A stretch of DNA of 64,000 nt from Microvelia longipes (Eukaryota > Arthropoda > Insecta > Hemiptera > Veliidae). Below, piece after piece: positions 33,790 through 45,227 of this stretch; position 1 is the stretch's first letter, and the number at the start of each line of letters is the position of its first letter. A program made the translations under genes and the position numbers. Under the pieces are notes generated by a model. That model saw nothing but the letters and a program-made list of their open reading frames with translations. It searched no databases and had not been told where the DNA came from. The DNA lies in contig JACMZG010001908.1 of assembly GCA_018340805.1 (NCBI GenBank), positions 35,098,445-35,162,444 of the forward strand, given 5' to 3'.

Positions 33790-35376
33790 ATGAAAGCTTC
33801 AGTGATAATCATCGGCTTCTTAGTCATCTTTACAGCAAAACAGGTACTTATCTAGGTTTGTTTTTTGCGTATAATGAATAAAATTAAGTTCCTTCACTAA
33901 GCAGAAATTAATAACAAACTTTTACTGACTATTTGAAGTACGTGATCAGTAATGTTACTTGATTAATTCAATGATTAAAACATTTTAATGTATTTTTAAT
34001 GATTTCTTAGTCATTTAATTTATTTAGTAATAATTTTATGTTAACTTATTGGTAGTCTTAAATCAATTTTATATATTATGTTAGGTCCATGTATGTATTG
34101 TTTTAATGTGTGAATGTAGTGTCCAAGGGTCTATTCTAGTCTTAAAAGTACAAATAAATACGGAGTTTTTAACTAGTGGAAGTTAACATATTTTAATTAT
34201 TTTAAAAAGGTTGTATTTATCGCAAGTGTAGAATCAGCTACCGTCGATACTTGCTGTCAGATATGACAGGGATATTCATATCCAACAGCAAGTATCGACG
34301 GTACCTGATTCTTCAAATTATTTATATTTCAGTTTAATTGAATATATGTGAAGCTGCATGAGAAATGTGTATGAGTGTCATTATGTTGTTTTAAGAATTC
34401 TTGACGAACTTTGATATAGCTAAATATACTTAAACAAAAATAAAGCATTTATTTACTACTTATTTATTACTATGTTGACTAAATGGGTTAGTATTGGCAC
34501 TGCCATCGTAAAATTAAGTTAAAATATATAACTTCAAGTAGATCCATATACATACCATATTCATATTATCTTTTAATATGTATTATCTTATTGTATTTTA
34601 ATGCACCTATCATTTTTTTAAAGTTTTTAAAGTTTTTTTTCGAATGAAGTACTTTCCAAAGCAGAATACAAACTATGGCCCGAAGTGGCTGTGGCTGGCC
34701 AAGCAGGCTCGCGAACCGGACCGCCAAGTGTCCGCCAAATTGTCTACACGTTGAAATTTCGCTTATATAACACTTCGCAAAATACATTCAATACACAAGG
34801 GACTTCGTGCCTCGACCGAAGGCGCTGGTTTTTGCTTTGTCCAATCAAAAGGAAATGCAGAAGAAAAAACTGTCACATCTTCCAGATTTTATAAGTCGAT
34901 CTTATAAGCTACATTTTCTTTGAAAATTCCCTAAAACCTTTGCTACTCAAAACAGTTCATGTGATAATTTAATTTTTCAGGCAAATGCTGCGCCAACAAC
35001 TTTATCACCATTTGAAGAAGAATTTTCCCCTAAAATAATAACTACCAGTGATGTTCAAATAGAAGTCGATCAAAATATGGCCCAATTACTGCAAGAGTTG
35101 TTTACATCTGGTGATCGTATTCTACTCTCTATTAAAGATCAGACTTCGACCAAAACAGCCAAAATCCTTCAACTGCAAGATGATCTTGAAAAGCAAATCG
35201 AATTGGAATCGCAGGATATTTTAAAAACAGCAAATTTAATCTGTTATAATTCAGAAAATGTGCCAACAAACCCGGTACAATGTGACGCTGACCCAAAAAT
35301 GTTTATAACTGAAAGATTTCAAAAATTGTACAACATAATAGAAAAATTTTCAGCTAGAGCTATGCCTCTTTTGTAA
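33790..35376 (+). CDS. Small secreted protein, first of two tandem paralogues
   Basis: Coding exons 33790-33843 and 34981-35376 join in phase 0 (donor GTACTT, acceptor TTTTTCAG) and give 149 residues. Exon one is exactly an 18-residue signal peptide (M-K-A-S-V-I-I-I-G-F-L-V-I-F-T-A-K-Q), and cleavage is likely near A-N-A-A. The mature part is mostly predicted helix. It has a conserved C-terminal block, Q-D-I-L-K-x-A-N-x-I-C-Y-N-S-E, then C-D-A-D-P-x-M. The two cysteines probably form one disulfide. The transcript starts with a short non-coding exon near 31221 and enters the coding exon at 33761. The 35397 ATTAAA or the 35863 AATAAA could end it. I recognise no family. A short, fast-evolving secreted pair could be salivary, venom, reproductive or hemolymph proteins, but nothing in the sequence decides between these. 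Confidence 0.8.
34231..34311 (+). repeat. Perfect hairpin of pre-miRNA-like size in the last intron
   Basis: Arms of about 27 bases (GAATCAGCTACCGTCGATAC onward, and the complement ending GGTACCTGATTC) enclose a 27-base loop. One unpaired position lies in each arm. The total of 81 bases and the arm length fall in the range of microRNA precursors. A 17-base part of the loop also occurs in complement at about 21214-21230, which argues instead for a repeat-derived hairpin. Confidence 0.7.
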
Positions 35377-35379
35377 ACA

Positions 35380-35750
35380 CGCTTATGCATTTTATATTAA
35401 AAATGTAATTTTTTAGTAAAAAAGCAACTGAAATCCTGCTTGTTCACTGCCTCTCACATCACAACTTAATAAGGTATAAATCTGAAAATTTGTATGGTTT
35501 TTTTAAGTAAGAGTTTTTACGAATTGAGGAGATTTATATATTTATACATATATACAATATCCGAAGAGGTAATATGTACTATTGTACATATTACATATTA
35601 TACAATTGTATAATATTGTATAATATTGTACAATTGTACATTGTACTATTGTACATATTACCTCTTTGGATAATGGAAGAAAGTATAGGCAACAACCAAC
35701 ATGATAATACACAAATTTAAAGAACTGGAGAAGAAAAATATAAGTTTTCC
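35380..35750. mobile_element. Inserted segment with inverted repeat behind the first paralogue
   Basis: The 3' flanks of the two paralogues align again around TTAATTGTAATTTTTTAATT (35775) and the equivalent in the second gene (39842). The intervening block here is therefore extra. It holds inverted arms CCGAAGAGGTAATATGTACT and the complement ending in ACCTCTTTGG at 35551-35675. It is probably a MITE-like insertion; target duplications were not resolved. Confidence 0.45.
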
Positions 35751-35904
35751 GACAAAAATCATTGGGATGGACATTAATTGTAATTTTTTAATTTTTATAA
35801 TATTTTAATTTATTTAATTTTATATTCATTTATTTTTAGTTTTATTACGAAACCATTTATATAAATAAAATGTTTTTGAAAATAAAATGTTTAAGGCTAA
35901 CATC

Positions 35905-36290
35905 TTTTTTACTTTTTTTGTACCGTATGTATATAAGAAAAGTTTTGTGTTTGCAAAAAAAATCAAATCCGGGATTTCTCCTGAATTATCCATTTCTGAA
36001 TCCTCGATTTCTCCTAAATTATTTCATTTTGAATTATGTGTTTTTGAAAATTCCAAAGCAGTTTTTACAGAGGAGATCTGTCTGTATGTGCGTATGTAAG
36101 TGTTTATGTGTGTTATTCATCATCGTATCTCCTAGTGTATACTAGTGTATAACTAGAGTTGTACATTAGTACAAAAACCAATCTTTAGGTCTAGTTGTAC
36201 AATCTAGAAAATACTTTTTATGACGCTACTTACCAGCAATAATAACTCAACAATAATTGTAAAAATTTATAAAACGCTTTTTTATAAGTA
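35905..36290 (+). repeat. 5S-rep family, 5' part, between the paralogues
   Basis: It begins near TTTTTTACTTTTTTTGTACC and continues through TTGTGTTTGCAAAAAAAATC, the GTCTGTCTGTATGTG block and CATCATCGTATCTCCTAGTG. It fades out near 36290, just before the duplicated upstream region of the second paralogue. Confidence 0.75.
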
Positions 36291-36726
36291 AACTTAAATT
36301 TTTACTTAAATTTATATTTTGTGAAAAATATTTGTTACAAATGTTTCAATACCTTATAAGCTCATTTGCCTTTGGAAACCTATTAAAATCTGACCTTCTC
36401 AGTTGTTTTGCAAAAAAAGTACTAAAATAAACACCGTACTTTTCCTACTATAGTCAGTAAGAAAATATAATATAAATTTTTACCGAATTTTACTATTATT
36501 TATTTGTTTTAATTTTAATTTAATGACCTGTATATTCGTTAACAGCGACCTTCAAAACGTAATAAATATTCCATGCAAACGGCTTTAATAGAAATTTAAA
36601 AAAATCAGTGTTACTTTGGTTATAAATAAAATATAGAAAACATAGTAAAGAGACAAGACATTGATAGCAGTGTCAAAGGTTTCTCATTCAAGAATTGATA
36701 ACAATTATTTATCATTCTGCATCAAC

Positions 36727-36784
36727 TATATAAACATTTCAACCAATATCCTCTGAATCACAACTCACTGCGCTCCAGAGGAAT
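36727..36784 (+). promoter_or_regulatory. TATA box and non-coding exon 1 of the second paralogue
   Basis: TATATAAA at 36727-36734 is followed 31-33 bases later by TCACA (36758), a plausible start site. The short exon ends at the donor GTAAGT at 36785. The acceptor AATTTCAG before 37554 leads into the coding exon. The same layout is seen in the first paralogue. Confidence 0.6.
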
Positions 36785-37109
36785 GTAAGTATATTTCATC
36801 CTTTCTGATCTTGAATAATATGAATGAGAAAATAAAATGAGATACCATTTTTTATTACAATCTATGTTTGTACATATTATACTTCAAAATTCCGTTCGTT
36901 TTAAATGTAACCGTATCGTTGATGTTAATGTTAATACAAAAAATTGGCCGGATAGCAATCAATAGTATTACAATCGATATTATTACGATTGCAATCAATA
37001 CTATTACATATGCAATATCAATAAGTCGTTAAAAAAAGTCTGGCGTGGAGGTTCGCATGTAGTCTGAATTTTTATTTAAATACGTGGTTTCGTGCTTAAC
37101 TGTATAATA

Positions 37110-37186
37110 CAGAGGACCGGCAGCTCAGTGGCAGAGCTCTCGCCTTACGACCTGGAGGTCGAGGATTCAAATCCAGCCTGTCTGTT
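37110..37186 (+). repeat. tRNA-like sequence, probably a SINE head or tRNA relic
   Basis: GGCAGCTCAGTGGCAGAGC matches the A box and D arm of tRNA genes, and GATTCAAATCC matches the B box at the proper distance. The T-arm and anticodon stems pair poorly, so it is unlikely to be a working tRNA. An A-rich run at 37296-37306 might be the tail of a tRNA-derived SINE. It lies in intron 1 of the second paralogue and is absent from the first. Confidence 0.5.
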
Positions 37187-37582
37187 ATACAAAAATATGT
37201 TCATCCCTTCAAAGATAGCTTTGCACATTACTATTTGCACTTATTTAAATCTCACTTAATATTTATCTTTGACAGGTTTTACCGCATTTACTTTGAAAAA
37301 AAAAAATCTAGAAAAATGAGTAGCCAGCAATGTTACCGGTCAAGCAACAACCGGAAACTTAATGAATTGCTAAGCACGCATTTCGAATTAAATTCGCCCG
37401 GCATGCGGACTTCCGAAAATACTAGGTACCTAGGCATAAAGTACTTTAAAAACTCGACTCCTTTCATTCAATTCATAGGTTAAAAAAATTGAAAACGACC
37501 CTTACTCGATATTTATTGTTTACCGACCTTATTTTAGACACTTCGAATTTCAGAATTTGGTTAGAGCAAACAGTCAGACGAC

Positions 37583-37817
37583 ATGAAAGCTTCAGTGACA
37601 ATCATCGGCTTCTTATTCATCTTTACAGCTAAACAGGTACTTATTTAGGCTTGCTTTTTACGTATAAGAAAAAAATTACGTTTCTTCAGTAATCAAAAAT
37701 TAATAACAAACTGTTAAATCATTATATTTGTTATAAATACACGTGACTATTTGGACTGCCATAGGTTTGTGTTGGCATTGTCATCCTGAACTAAAGTTTA
37801 AATATATAACTTTGAAC

Positions 37818-37863
<46 letters not shown>

Positions 37864-39795
37864 TATATACTATATACAAACCAAGATATTATCTTTCAGA
37901 CAAAAAGAAGAAGCGCAAGTGAAGTATATAAGTATTAATAAAACTCTCAAGTCTCTCCACATATAATATTTATTGACAGAGCCAGCTTTCAACCTTTCGG
38001 TCATCATCAGTGCCTGAACAATGAAAAATAATCAATGACTACACCTAGTAAAAATAAAAAAGAGAGAAAAAAAATAAATAAACAATGTCAAAAACTAAAA
38101 ACATTCACAGAATAAAATACTAAAAACAAACCGGCAAACGATGTATAAAGGTAGTAAGGAGTCACTTGTTAGCTTTGACAAATCGGACTGGTGGTCTCTT
38201 TATTTTTATTAGTTCATCTAGTAAAACTGTTCTATAAGTCTTATAGAACTAGTTCTGAGGCAGAACTATTTCCAGTTTCTGAATAAGTTTTATAAAACTA
38301 TTGGAGCTTAGCTATGGTAGTCTATATCGCCCTTATGTGCCGAAGTGTTTATGCACTTCTTTAACCTTGAATACGTGTTAAACCGTATTAACCCCTTCGT
38401 TAAAAACATTCTCTGCTGGAAGAGGTATGTAGATGACATTTACTGCATATGGAAAGGGAGTAGAGAGGATTTAGATAGTTTTCTTGTTTATCTTAATAAC
38501 TGTATGAAGCGCATCCTTATAGCTGAATGCCAGAGGAGAGGGAGGCTCTTCAGTTTTACTAGATGAACGAATAAAAATAAAGAGACCACCAGTCCGATTT
38601 GTCAAAGCTATCAAGTGACTCCTTACTACCTTTATACATCGTTCGCCGGTTTGTTTTTAATTTTTCATTCTGTTGATTTATTGTATGTTTTTAGTTTTTA
38701 TTTTTTTGACATTGTTTATTTATTTATTTTCTCTTTCTTATTTTTTACTAGGTGTAGTCATTGATTCATTTTTTCATTGTTCAGGCACTGATGATGACCG
38801 AAAGGTTGAAAGCTGGCTTTGTCAATAAATAATATATGTGGAGAGACTTGGGTGTTTTATTAATATTATCTTTCTTTTTATTTTATCTTTTATTTACATT
38901 TTTCTATTTTAAAGCACATATATCATAAAAAGCCCTTGACAAAGGCCTAAATCATCTGAATCATAAAAAGTCCCTTAGGGTCTCGTGAATCAGAATAAGT
39001 AAAAAACAATCAGAAAATATAAAATAAACGTGTCGCCATAAATGTTTTTGGAGCGCTTAATGGATGAAAGAGGTTCCAAAGCGGACTACAGCGAATCGAG
39101 CAGGTTCGCAAAGGGGACCTACAGGGTAAAATGTCCGTCGTAAAGCTGCCTATACGTTTAAGTATCGTTGAAATAACATGGTAAAATGGCTTGTAATACA
39201 ATATTATACCTACAAAGCCAGCAACAACAACCAAGCCAGCAACAATACACAAGGATCTTAGCGCCTCGACCAAAGCTGCTTTTGCTTAGTGTATTAAAAA
39301 AGATGTGCTATCATATCCTGCCTTCTATGTCGTCGTCGATTTTATAAGCTATATTTTCTTTAAAAAATATCTATCACCTATGCCAGTCAAAGCAATTGTT
39401 ATTTTGTCTAATTATACAAACAAAATTTATATTTTCAGGCAAATTCTCTGCCGGCATCATGTTCATTGGAAGTTTCCCCTAAAGTAACTACCAAAGACAT
39501 TCAGATGGAAATAGATCAGAATAAGGCGCTATTACTGAAAGAGATGTCTATGTTACCTGATCGTATTATACGCTCAGGTAACTTTTTTGGAAAGGAGAAT
39601 TTTTGTAGACATCTTGAGAGAGAATTTAGTAAGTTCGAGTCGGAAGCGCAGGATATTTTAAAAAGGGCAAATATAATTTGTTATAATTCAGAAAAGTTAC
39701 CAGACATCCCAGAAACATGTGATGCTGACCCATCAATGTATATATCAAAAAGAATACGAAGACTGCAAAATTTAATGGAAAAAATTCCAGCTTAA
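37583..39795 (+). CDS. Small secreted protein, second of two tandem paralogues
   Basis: Coding exons 37583-37636 and 39439-39795 join in phase 0 and give 136 residues. The signal-peptide exon differs from the first paralogue at two of 18 residues. The mature part shares D-I-Q-M-E-I-D-Q-N near its start. It shares Q-D-I-L-K-R-A-N-I-I-C-Y-N-S-E and C-D-A-D-P-S-M near its end. The middle is diverged and differs in length. There is one more cysteine near the mature N-terminus (S-C-S-L-E). The last intron is longer than in the first copy because a Penelope-like element was inserted (37898-38862). The start is set by the conserved ATG of the signal exon. ATTAAA at 39888 may be the poly(A) signal. 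Function is unknown; both copies look intact, so both may be expressed. Confidence 0.8.
37820..37869. repeat. (AT)n microsatellite
   Basis: Alternating AT tract just before the Penelope-like insertion. Confidence 0.95.
37898..38862 (+). mobile_element. Truncated Penelope-like retroelement with inverted terminal repeats
   Basis: Arms of about 300 bases (37931-38229 and 38555-38862) are inverted copies of each other and flank a piece of reverse transcriptase. The duplicated target ATATTATCTTTC is present at 37886-37897 and 38863-38874. Each arm has the motif CTGATGATGACCGAAAGGTT followed by GAAAGC, which looks like a hammerhead ribozyme core. Inverted terminal repeats, hammerhead motifs and this reverse transcriptase type are typical of Penelope-like elements. 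The insertion lies in the last intron of the second paralogue. Confidence 0.85.
38305..38566 (+). pseudogene. Penelope-type reverse transcriptase fragment
   Basis: From about 38316 the frame reads S-I-S-P-L-C-A-E-V-F-M, then R-Y-V-D-D-I-Y-C-I-W-K-G and L-D-S-F-L-x-Y-L-N-N. These are palm motifs of Penelope-like reverse transcriptases; the V-D-D pair is catalytic. A one-base shift separates an upstream M-G from the S-I-S-P block. The fragment stops where the right inverted arm begins. The fingers, thumb and GIY-YIG endonuclease are missing, so it is not functional. Confidence 0.8.
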
Positions 39796-41704
39796 GCTTT
39801 AGCTGCAGTGTAGAAATACTTAATGAATTTTCGTCTCATTTTAATTGTAATTGATTAAATTTGTATAATATTTTAATTTAATTTTATATTAAAAACCCCT
39901 TTATCAAAATGAAATGTGTGTGTAAACAAACTTTTTTAGCAGAAATACCCCCGCCTGGCTATTACATTTAGTTAGCTTTTCGAAATTATAGAGAATTAAC
40001 TTTTGTTTAAAAAAATATTTGTTGATTAAGTATTTAGTCAACATCGTATATGCGACAGATTTTTGTTTAAATCACATGAAAAATTAAAAGAAAGTAAGAA
40101 ACAATTAGAAGGAGCATGTAGGAAGGCAGACTATAGTTCTTATTACGTAGGAAGGTATCAAATTTGACGCAATAAAGATAACTTGCATCTAAAGCGGCGA
40201 CTCTAACGGTACATTAGAATGCAATAGATCATCTTTCTCTGGGTTGCAATTAGATATGCATTTAAATAAGTCTAGTCTGCAGATGGGGCGTGATAAATAA
40301 GAGTACAATAACTCAAATTATAATTCTCGCAGATCAATAATTCTATTCTAATAATAATTTAAATAAATGCGGATCACTTTCAAAAAATCAAGTTAAAAGA
40401 ATTATTAAATAAAATCTATTCCAGCACACAGAATATTTACAACTAACTCAGAAATATATAATTATGCTGTAAGGCATACATTTATTTCTTATCGCAGTGT
40501 GTGGTATAAGAGGCTGAAACGTCCCTTATGGAAAATAAAATAGTAAAATAGAATCAACTATTAGTTGTATTTAATAAAGATAAAAATTTCAATATGTATA
40601 TATTTAAATTGATATATGCAACCCATATCTATAAGGGTTTTTACATAGTAAACCTGCGTAAACTATTACAAAAAATTATGAATAAAAGTAGACTATTTAC
40701 ATAAAAATCCTTGACCGAAACAAAAGAGGGTAAGGAAATATGGCAGAATGTAAATCATGTTGCGGAAGAGAACGGTTCGTAACCGAGATAGAACCTGTTC
40801 TCAAGAACAATAAATAGCATATCTCTACGACAGCCTAGCAATTATAAGACATGTCGGTAGCAAACATAAATTATTATCTCTTTTTACTCTGTTAGTAGGG
40901 AATTTTAAACTAAGGGGGCGTTGGCCCTCCCCCAAGGTATTACGCGCTGTAGCCGGTCATCGCTCCCTTCTATACGCTTCCTTATAGTATTAATAAAATA
41001 CTTAACTTTGACCATTATTGGAAGTAAAATTATTTTCATATTTAAAAATAAATACTTATAAAAATTGCTGTATTAATAAAGTTGAAGTTTGTAAATTATT
41101 CACAGCATCCTTCAAGCCAAACGAGAAGTGATAAAAATAGCGCTTACTTTTTAAATTTGTTAAACATATTTTAAAAGACAAATTAAAAACGATATTAGCA
41201 AAACTAGAGTTTTAAAGTTTTCTTTTGTTGGCCAATTTAATCATCAACTCGACCAATTTCAAGATAAATAAGAACAATTAAATTTTTAAACATCTTTTAA
41301 GCGAAATAAATTAACATATATAATTTAAATTTCGAATCCTCCAAATTCGTTGTTGTTGTTCTGTAGTGTTTACACCTAATTATTTATTTTTTTTAATAAG
41401 ATAAAGATGGTTAATATATTTCAATTAGCAATGAATTATATTCAACCAGTGATAATTTACATTTATTAATATAAGTTGTTTTTATTCAATATATTATAAA
41501 ATTGTATTAGTAATAATATTGTACGAAGATGATGAAAATTTAATTTCTATAGTTGTAATTAAGTAGAAAATAGTTAAATTAAGTCAAATTTAATTTTTAA
41601 ATTAAGTCAAATTTAATTTTTAAATTAAATTTTGAATTTAAATAATTTTTAATGTATATTATATATTTGTATTTAGATTATATGATTCTTCTCTAACTTT
41701 TGAC

Positions 41705-41825
41705 TAATTGTAACCTTAACTTATTCTTAAAGGCGGTTACAATGAGGTTAGACAAGAAGATTTTTCTATTCTTTCGATGTATTGAAATAGAGCTGCCCCT
41801 TTAGGTAATACATTCCTATGATGCA
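41705..41825. repeat. Relative of the 22440-22580 element
   Basis: AACCTTAACTTATTCTTAAA, the GGCGGTTACAATGAGGTTAG block and GTATTGAAATAGAGCTGCCC follow the same order as at 22440-22580. Confidence 0.5.
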
Positions 41826-42096
41826 AGAATTGTATTGTAGTCTTCAATTCTGGCCTATGATACACCCTTAAGACGGTTTGACACTATTTTCCGAAAGACA
41901 TAATATTTCTTACTGGTATTTCACTTCAACCATATGATTTTGGATGCTCAGTAACCATTTTTTGGGAGAAATCAAAAAGTAGCACATTGGGAATCAATAA
42001 AATTTACTAGAAAGAGTCCAACTTTTTACGGTACATACGTTTTTAATCATCGTTCTTTCATAATCAAAGGAAATACAAAACTTATAGCCATCTAAT

Positions 42097-42098
<2 letters not shown>

Positions 42099-42168
<70 letters not shown>
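42099..42168. repeat. (AT)n microsatellite
   Basis: An uninterrupted alternating TA tract of 70 bases. Confidence 0.95.
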
Positions 42169-42169
<1 letters not shown>

Positions 42170-44029
42170 CACGATGAAGTTTAGAGTAAAAGCTTTAAGT
42201 AAATTGTTTTATAAAAACACACCTAAAACTTTTAAACATTTCCACTGATTTAAATAACTCATGTGTCGTTTTTGGCACATGAATTTCAACATTTTTACAA
42301 TTGGCAACAAATAAGCCTCAAAATTTAATGCTTAATATTTTAAAAATAATGAAAGTTTATTGTAATGCTGCAAGAAAAATGTTACTTACTGTATTTATTA
42401 AAGACTCATGACAAGGATATAACGTCTTCATCATTAAAGATGTCAACACGGTAATGACGATGTCTAACACATGCAATACAAACAATGCATGCAATTAATT
42501 ATATACCTGTAAAAAAAGCTTATATTGATTTCACAGATTGACCTGTTTCATTAATATCATTGTTGAAATAAGAATAAAACAGCGATCTAATTACAAGATA
42601 CAAGACGAGCGAAGAAAATGGAGTTGTCTTGTAATCTACCAACATCTTATTTACGTCTTTCTACATTGGGGATTAAATAGAATCTAAAATGGAACAAAAG
42701 ATTATTCTGCTTTTTTCATTAAAATTGTATGACAAAGTGACACAGCTAATTGTTACATCGATTTCAGTTCATGATACATATTTAATATAAGTTTTAGGAT
42801 CTTCATTAATATTGAGGGACAATATCTCCCAAAATGGAATAATAGGTTCCATAAATATAGAACATCACAACTAAACCGTTAAAATAGATGGTAATGCCCA
42901 AAGATATTGCTTCAGGAATGGGTGTCTACATTTGTACCACCTCCTTTTACATAGGGATAGCAAATGTTATACCCCCCCCCCTCCCTCCCAACTTAATGCT
43001 ATAACCGAATTTATTAGAATAGCAAATCTTATGCCCCCCGCCCGAACTCAAAGATACAACTGAAGTTAAAAAGGTTCAATGGCAATGCGATAAATCAATT
43101 GCGCCATATTTTTTTCAAACTACCAGATTAAAAAGCATCAGAATTTTTGTTCTTTGCAAAAAAGTGAATGGAGGAACAGATCAGAGCCACCTGATGTGAG
43201 GTTGTTCTATGGTTGTGATACGTTTCCTGCGAGATAATGAATCTTTATCTATTCAGATCATCACCACAACCAAATGCAAACCTGGCTGCTAACAATCAAA
43301 TACAAAATTATACGTAACCCTATTTAAGTTAAAAAACATTTAAAAGATAAGATACTACAGATAAACCAAGTAAGTCAATATGATTCATAGTAAGTCAGGT
43401 CAATATGATTTGCAGTTCTGCGGAGAAAGTCCCGTCATGTACTTATTTGTAGGTACAAAGCATAATTTTTAACAAATTCATGTAGTCATTAATTTATATT
43501 TTACAGATACACATTTTGACAAATGACGAGGGTCTGCAACGTCACGGTAAATTTATTAGAGATCGCATTTTGAAGCGGTTAACAAGATAAACGGTACTTT
43601 ATTCTATTCATCCACCCAGAGCAATTAATTAAAATTGATGACCTTTTTATGCTGAATTTGTTATTCTATTTTAAATTTATCATAAAACTTAATAACAACT
43701 AGATTGAATTCTTTTGATTGTTGTTAAGGCAGGCGACGTGGAATAACTTAAAATTTGTTATAATTAATATCGGACGTAATAGTATGGTTAATTACATGTA
43801 TAGTACCTACTTTGGTTTTGGATTTCTAGTATTACATAGCACGGGTCACTTGCCCCCCCCCCCCCCCTCGGAAAATCAAAAAAGTTAGATTAACCCGCAC
43901 TGCCAATTAGAAAAAAATAATTATCCTGCATAATAACCAGTATTTAAAAAAAATTTAAATACAATTATACTAGTAATGCGCTGCATCAGGAACTCACTTA
44001 AAAAATACATCAAATGCAGTTAATTACTA

Positions 44030-44960
44030 ATAAGCTCGCTTTGCTGGCTAGATAGGATAGAAAAAAATAATTTAATAACTGACTGGCTTCCCTAGCAATA
44101 GGCAACAAGGCTCGCTTCACTCGCAAAATCGCTAAAATAGCATATTAGGTACATTGAAAAGGACTTGTTTTGCTCGTTACATTCCTACAATTATATACGT
44201 AAATGGATGAATAACGGCTATGCAAATAAAGAACTAAAGGTCCTAATAAAGCCCCCATATTTATAGAGGCTCAATTCGCTCACTAGATTGCCATAAATAT
44301 AAATAAAAACATATGCAGAGAGGCTCGGTTCGCTCGCAAAATTGCTAAAATATAATTTTAGGTATAATAAAAAGAGCTCGCTTCGCTCGCTAGATTCCTG
44401 TGGCTGTAAATATGCGTAAAAATAGAAAGAAAGACTCGCTTCCTTCGATAAATTGCTCAAATATATTATTGCTCTCTATAATTGAATATTCAACCAGAAA
44501 CTGGGTACAAATGAGACACCAGGTAATATTAATTATTCATTGCGATATTTCGCTCTAAACACAGAGAATTATTATGCAAACATTAGTTACATATCTATTA
44601 ACAAGTTAACATTGTCAATACTTTCAAATACTTGTCTAACTTGTTAACAGATTAACTAATATTTGCTTGATAATGCTCTGTGTTTAAAGCGAAAAATCGC
44701 AATAAATAATTAATATTACCTGGTGTCATTTGTTCCCAATTTCTGGTGGAATGCTAAAATATAATTTTAGGTGCATTAAAAAGGACTCGTTTCACTCGCT
44801 AGATTGCTGTAAATATGCATGAATGTCGATAAAGAGGCTCACAAGATTGCCTAAGTATATTATAAGATACGTTAAAAGGAGCAAGCGAAGTTAGCTCCTT
44901 ATTGAATTATTATATATCCTTATACTTGAATCATAAAACTCTTATTTAATATGTTTGAAG
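44030..44960. repeat. Diverged tandem array with GCTTCGCTCGC blocks
   Basis: Units of roughly 100 bases carry a GGCTCGCTTCGCTCGCTAGA block, then ATTGCTGTAAATATG-like and TAGGTACATTAAAAAGGA-like blocks. At least six diverged units are visible. The array is interrupted by a separate inverted-repeat element at 44494-44746. The minus-strand frame at 44218-44460 is a by-product. Confidence 0.7.
44494..44746. mobile_element. MITE with about 75-base terminal inverted repeats
   Basis: The left end CCAGAAACTGGGTACAAATG and the complement of the right end, CCAGAAATTGGGAACAAATG, continue to match for about 75 bases. They include ACCAGGTAATATTAATTATT. The centre of about 100 bases is AT-rich and non-coding. 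The element interrupts a tandem array. A target duplication was not clear. Confidence 0.8.
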
Positions 44961-45227
44961 GAACTCGCTTTGCACGCTAAAGGTCTAAATTAATTAAAAT
45001 GTTTTTTAAGCATAATAAGTAGAATATTACATATTTTTTTTTCAATATACTATATAACCTTTAGATTTTCAAATCCCCACTCCAGTGGTTTGTTGGATTC
45101 CTATTTCTGACTTTTGTCAAAAGGTGCTAAAAACTAAACCCACATCACATTATTGATTACCCAACTTAGCAGTTTGACCTCCCCTCCCCCTTGACAAAAT
45201 CCTGCGGACGCTCATATTAGATAGTTT

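Larger units (their letters stand above)
39900..43985. other. Long stretch without a visible gene
   Basis: No supported coding region. Contents include a repeat relative at 41705-41825, an (AT)n tract at 42099-42168, C-rich runs near 42967 and 43853, and a very small frame at 40739 that I do not accept as a gene. Confidence 0.55.

Noticed and set aside
37110..37186. A functional tRNA gene
   Set aside because: A and B boxes are good, but the T arm and anticodon arm do not pair properly.
40739..40816. A 25-codon frame starting M-A-E-C-K-S-C-C
   Set aside because: Too short, with no splice signals, promoter or relative elsewhere in the window.
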